Shown one piece after another: positions 59,728-64,000 of a DNA stretch of 64,000 nucleotides. Origin of the DNA: Paramecium pentaurelia (taxonomy: Eukaryota > Ciliophora > Oligohymenophorea > Peniculida > Parameciidae); the NCBI GenBank assembly GCA_905183005.1, contig CAJJDO010000116.1:162189-226188 (forward strand). The letters are read 5' to 3'. Under the pieces are notes generated by a model that was not told where the DNA came from, did not search any database, and saw only the letters and a list, made by a program, of their open reading frames with translations. The translations under genes were made by a program, and so were the position numbers. The first letter of the stretch is position 1, and every line of letters starts with the position of its first letter.

Positions 59728-60401
59728 TAATATTATTATTTATAAATTATTCCCATAATCTACTTCTTATATAGATTTTTCTTATTTTATAAAGATCCTA
59801 TCTAATTCTATCAGATATCATAAATCAATTAATTTCATATATGTCAAAATTAATAAACTAATCAATAGAAAACTTATGCTTTCTTTTTCCATCTACTAAT
59901 ATTCGTTATATCGTTATTTTATTATCAACTCTTGAATTTTACTAAGATTTTAAGATATTTTGATTCAGATAAATTAGCATATTGTTATTAATATATTATA
60001 TATATGACTTAAATTTATTATGAATACAGTATGTCTTAATTATTAAATTGATCATTTTCTATCAATAAGATTAATTAGCATTAATAAATTGAAAATATAA
60101 TTTACTTGATCAGATTGATTAATAACAATTATTAATCTTTCAAATTTTAAATAATAAATAGAATGTCTTTAGATTTAGTTTTTGTATTAACATCCTCTTA
60201 TTTATTTAATTAGTTCAAGTAAGAAATTTTACATAATAAATTTAAATAAATTCTATTATTTTCAATACTTGTGGTATTAACTAAATTATATATGATTCAT
60301 AATTCAAAAATATAAAGATTATAGTTTCGATCATTGGTAATAATTCATTTATTATTTATCTATATTTATATATATTTAATTTATATTTTATAATAATAAA
60401 T
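59728..60401. other. AT-rich spacer
   Basis: About 670 bp between divergent starts. It contains TA-rich runs near 59990 and 60370. No gene is recognised. Confidence 0.5.
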
Positions 60402-60768
60402 ATGGCTTCACAAGCTATTGCAAAAGATTTGTATACATATACAAATGATGAAAGGTTCAGTATCTATTAATATACTATCTAGTTTATCATTGATGATCTA
60501 TTCAATTAAAGGTAATCAGGTATGCAAAGATCAAAGAAAAAGTTTCAATCTCTGCAGATCAACACCTTTAGGAAAGCATGTTGAACCTGAGTTTTGCAAA
60601 GATAGTGCTTTATCATTCATTGATTGCTTTTTGGGAGTGTATACAATCTTTACTATATTTTAAAGTCAAAGGAATACGAAGTGTCATTAGCAATTTTAGA
60701 AAGTATTTGACATAGCCAAAACAGGATAATATGCTTAAGAAAGTTTAGAAGATTATTTGAAATGTTGA
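60402..60768 (+). CDS. CHCH-domain protein, NDUFA8-like
   Basis: About 103 residues with two introns (28 and 27 nt) restoring the frame. Cysteines are arranged in pairs: VCKDQRKSFNLCRSTPLGKH (CX9C), FCKDSALSFIDCF (CX9C) and a third C..C at the end (KCHQQFQ to DYLKC). This multiple-CX9C layout and the short helix before it resemble complex I subunit NDUFA8, imported into the mitochondrial intermembrane space by oxidative folding. The first intron begins GTTCAG, unusual for this window, so the N-terminus is less certain than the CHCH core. Confidence 0.6.
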
Positions 60769-60812
60769 ATACGATTATACAATAGTATCCAAAAATATTA
60801 TTTTTATATATA

Positions 60813-61300
60813 TCATTTGAAGCTCATCTGAGTTAACCATTTCTCAAAAGCTCCTTAGCCTTCTTTTTCTATAGTCCCTCTCCCTTGATTTGTGATCACT
60901 TAACCATTATTAGGATTCAAAATAAGTAAACAAGGTATACCTATATATTTTTTTATAAAATACCTTATATATGTTTTTTATATTCATAATATACTTAATA
61001 CTTTACAAATTCTTTAAAATCATAAAATAGCCAAGGCATATCACTAACTGTCTCCTTATATTTCTCTTCATTCTCATCCATTCCTATATAAATTATTTCT
61101 AATTATTAAATGTCTTCATTTATTTTTGTATAGAATTCAACTGTTCAATAACTTAATTAATTACTCAATGATGGAGTAAATCTTTAACATGGTTAACTCC
61201 ATTTAGCACCAAAATATACTCCCACTAATCTAGCATTTTTTAGATTAGGTCCATCTGTTGGCCCTTCAACAGATTGAAAAGAAGTACCAAATTTATCCAT
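60813..61300 (-). CDS. Tryparedoxin/nucleoredoxin-like protein lacking the first active-site Cys
   Basis: A 154-residue protein; one 23-nt intron near 60940 gives an exact frame. Thioredoxin fold of the tryparedoxin/nucleoredoxin type: LVGVYFGAKWSQPCQRFTPS (active site), IYIGMDENEEKYKETVSDMP, WLFYDFKEF, GIPCLLILNPNNGQVI and a C-terminal EGAFEKW-like helix. Where the family has WCPPC, this protein has WSQPC, so the nucleophilic first Cys is Ser and only the resolving Cys remains. The cis-Pro GIP motif is kept. It may be redox-inactive or use a single thiol. Confidence 0.8.
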
Positions 61301-61589
61301 TACTTTCTAGATAATTTATATATAATTTAAGAAACTGTTATATATATTTTATCATTAAATACTTACTTAAAATAAGAAATTAATCTAGAGTTTAAATTAA
61401 ATAGAATTTCTAGGGATTTCTTAAAATTAGTTTTAAATACTATTTAAAAGAAATCTAGTATAACAATTCTATATTTTTTAAGTTATCTATATATATTATC
61501 AATCAATATATATATATATAGATCAACTATTTCTATTAAAATTCTTAATAATAAAATTTGATTTATAGTTTATATACAAATTTAGGAAC

Positions 61590-62600
61590 TCATTCAGTTT
61601 TTATTTTGTTGAATTTATCAAGTATTTCTTTAATTTTTGGTTCGAAGCCATATCTCCAAGCAAAAATGATATTTTAAGGAGTTAAATTTTGAGGAGCCAT
61701 GATTTTTTAATAGAGAATTTCTTTGAAGAAATCTTACTCAACTTATTATAATTCATCATTGTTAACTTAAGTATTTTCGAAACTTGGAAGGAATAATACT
61801 AGGCCTGGAGCTATTTGTAAAACTTCATCTATTATTTCTTATTGAAATTTATTTTTTAATTAATTGACATATATGTCTAAATTCTGAATAGAATTTGGTA
61901 CTTTTTCAGTTTGAAATTCATTTTAAACACATATTTACTTTTCTTTTGGATTTTAAGTAGATTCTAAAAGTAATGATAATTAATTCTTAAACTTTTTCAT
62001 TTCAATAGAGTATAATTATTCTGGTACTAAACATATTTTTTCAAATAATTAAGAAAGTTTATGATAATGCTACTTTTCAATAGTAATAATTGAACCCTTT
62101 TTAGAATTACATAATTCAATTTATTTGAGTAATTACTCTGACTCACTTTCTTTTTTCTAGAATTATTTTATTTAAAAATTTTCATTTAATTCTGTAGAGT
62201 TTGAGACATGTTCATCTGAATCAAAATTAATATCTTAAGTATCCTTATAAAACTTACAAAAATCAAAGTTGTTCTTAATTCTATTTAAAAAGTCTTATAT
62301 TATAGAATTATCATATTTTTCTTTTAATTTAAATGTTTTTTCAGATGCTTCCTGAATAATTTACTATAATAATTGTTAATCTTAGAGAGAATGTAAACTC
62401 TTCCATAGCTCCTAATTTGGATAACTTTGTATAGTTGCACATCTTTGATTAATACTTGGCTTTATTGAAACACATAAAACAAATGGATGAAATCCAATTT
62501 ATCGATTATTGAAGGATTATCTTACCCAGCTCATTATTTTCTTTATTAAAAGCTTCTTTTACTTTTCGATTGTCCTTTTAGTTGAGTTGTTTAAACGCAT
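61590..62600 (-). CDS. Hypothetical coiled-coil protein
   Basis: Not recognised. A 336-residue intronless frame starting MRLNNSTKRTIEKQKKLLIK. It is helical and Glu/Lys/Gln-rich (FQKKESESEQLLKQIELCNS, VNQLKNKFQQEIIDEVLQIA), with a hydrophobic patch PGLVLFLPSF and a C-terminal KPLTPQNIIFAWRYGF-like segment read as QNIIFAWRYGFEPKIKEIL. The first 30 codons might be a separate exon or upstream spacer, in which case the ATG at 62534 is the start. Function unknown. Confidence 0.6.
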
Positions 62601-63496
62601 TTAAGAATAATATTTATATATAATATAATGTCTATTATTTTTTTTAATGTTATCAATCCCAATCTTATAATTTTATATTTATTTTCAATTACTTATAAAT
62701 TCTATTTCTGATACCTATCAGCAGTTCAAGGACTTTATATTCTATTTATAGTAAAATAAGTTTTTATCTATACATAATGAATTTCTATTAAACTTATATA
62801 GTTAAAAAACTATATTAATTATAAATATTAGTAATAGGGACTTAATCTATAAAACTATATAAATATTTTTTAAACTTTATTCCAATATTAACTGCAAGTT
62901 TAAGTCTATAATTAATTACTTAATTAGACAAACCTTATTAAATTTGTAGTATAATTAGAAGTCAATGAAAGTAGTGTATCACTGTGTTTGAATTTTTCCA
63001 TTTTTCATTTTAAATGAAATTATTTTTATATTATTTATCAAAAAAAAGAGAATTATTATTAAAATAATCATTAATGGGATTTATTCTGTATTACTCTGAA
63101 CATATATAAAATTTAATTAATTGTAAAACTGTTTTTTTTCTTAAATTTCCAATAAAGCCATATAAATTGTAATTATATTCAGTATAATAGTAGTAAAAGT
63201 GATTCTTATTACAATCTATTATAAAATGAAATAAAGTAAAACTCTTTTTAATTTTAGCTAAATAATATTTAGGGGAGACTATTATTTTAAGAAAAGTAAT
63301 GATTTATTTGATATAAAAATATAATAATCTCTTCTATTCTATTCTATGTTTTAATATATTTATTAAATTACAAAACTTAGTGTTTACATTAAAAAATGTT
63401 ATTCAATTCTATTAATCATTAAAAATAAAGGTATTACTTTAAAAAAAGTAGAAAAATGTTTAACAAATTCAAAATAATTTAAAGTTAAATTCAATT
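62601..63496. other. AT-rich spacer
   Basis: About 900 bp between divergent starts. No protein-like frame or RNA element is recognised. Confidence 0.5.
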
Positions 63497-64000
63497 ATGA
63501 ATGTAAATAACAACATTTCTATAGATGAACTTCCTCAAAATCTAGAAGATCTTAAAACTAATTCAGAATGGATATTAGGTATTTTTGAAGCAGGTCGTGG
63601 ACCTCTGATTGGACCTATCATAATTGCAGGATGTTTTTGGCCAATCAATAATCATAATTATATTGTTAAACAATGTTCTTTATCACTCAATAAACAATTC
63701 TACTAAAATTAAACTGAAAGTTCAGAAATTATTTCTAAACTTAAAGGCTAAGCATTGTAATTTGAAACTATAGAAATTAGCGCCCAAAAATTATCAACCA
63801 AAATCTTAGCATATACTCCTTCTGATTTAAATGAAATTAGCTTAAATTACACAATATAACTAATTAAAAATATACTATCAAAAGGATATAAAATTATTGG
63901 TAGCAATTCGATTTTTAATAGATAGAATGTTATATTAATCCAATTGGTTTCAAAGAAAATTTGAATGAACTTTTAAAAAAGGGTCTTGGTTTTGAAAATA
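63497..64000 (+). CDS. RNase H2 subunit A-like protein, partial, catalytic residues substituted
   Basis: The N-terminal 160 residues or so; the gene runs off the window. A 26-nt intron at 63900-63925 joins the frame. The type 2 RNase H signature GVDEAGRGPVLGP appears as LGIFEAGRGPLIGPIIIAGC: the catalytic Asp is Phe, while Glu is kept. The next strand, normally VYVDxxG with a catalytic Asp, reads CYINPIGFKENLNEL, so Asp is Asn. The usual ADSK segment between them is also not recognisable. RNase H2 removes ribonucleotides from DNA. This copy looks like a fold-conserved, catalytically dead relative. Start is the first ATG after an AT-rich spacer. Confidence 0.75.

Noticed and set aside
1..64000. 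tRNA genes, rRNA genes, CRISPR arrays, telomere repeats
   Set aside because: I looked for B-box-like GGTTCGA motifs, conserved rRNA blocks, regular direct repeats and C4A2/C3A3-type telomere runs and found none that hold up. The 18S-like dodecamer at 43235 is the snoRNA guide, not rRNA.

Overview
The window looks like nuclear DNA of an oligohymenophorean ciliate, most likely Paramecium or a close relative. TAA and TAG occur inside almost every conserved protein and read as glutamine, and TGA is the only stop. The DNA is very AT-rich. Genes are interrupted by tiny introns (about 19 to 35 nt, mostly 22 to 28), usually starting GTA and ending TAG. For most multi-exon genes, removing the proposed introns restores one frame exactly from ATG to TGA. 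No telomere repeat, tRNA, rRNA or CRISPR array was seen.

Layout. 0-11 kb: APC2 subunit, a small twin-cysteine protein, a metallo-beta-lactamase-fold hydrolase with a broken metal motif, a calmodulin-lysine methyltransferase, a WD40 protein, an LCAT-family acyltransferase and a pseudokinase. 11-20.5 kb: a very large PAS-domain membrane protein, an ankyrin/AGC-kinase fusion and a separate ankyrin protein. 20.5-25 kb: a WDR26-type LisH-CTLH-WD40 protein, a p32/MAM33 protein and an UNC-93-like transporter. 26.5-36 kb: a second WD40 protein, a DUF4203 membrane protein, an EF-hand protein, IFT20, a PP2C phosphatase and two unknowns. 36-43 kb: a CCCH zinc-finger protein with a TAA-encoded polyglutamine tract, a calpain, a TMEM17-like membrane protein, a SAPS phosphatase subunit and a box C/D snoRNA. 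43.5-52.5 kb: a long coiled-coil protein, kinesin-2, a small secreted peptide, a centrin-like protein, an unknown and an SCP/FCP-type phosphatase. 53.8-64 kb: RING, Myb, a multi-pass membrane protein, a CHCH protein, a tryparedoxin-like protein, unknowns and a truncated RNase H2A-like gene at the right edge.

Functional themes. Several genes belong to the cilium (IFT20, kinesin-2, TMEM17-like, centrin-like) and to calcium/calmodulin signalling (calmodulin methyltransferase, EF-hand proteins, calpain). Ubiquitin ligation is represented by APC2, WDR26 and RING proteins. Four proteins keep their fold but lack key catalytic residues: the metallo-beta-lactamase protein, the kinase, the tryparedoxin-like protein and the RNase H2A-like protein. 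Many neighbours are only 11 to 45 bp apart, while several gene-free AT-rich gaps run 0.7 to 1.5 kb.
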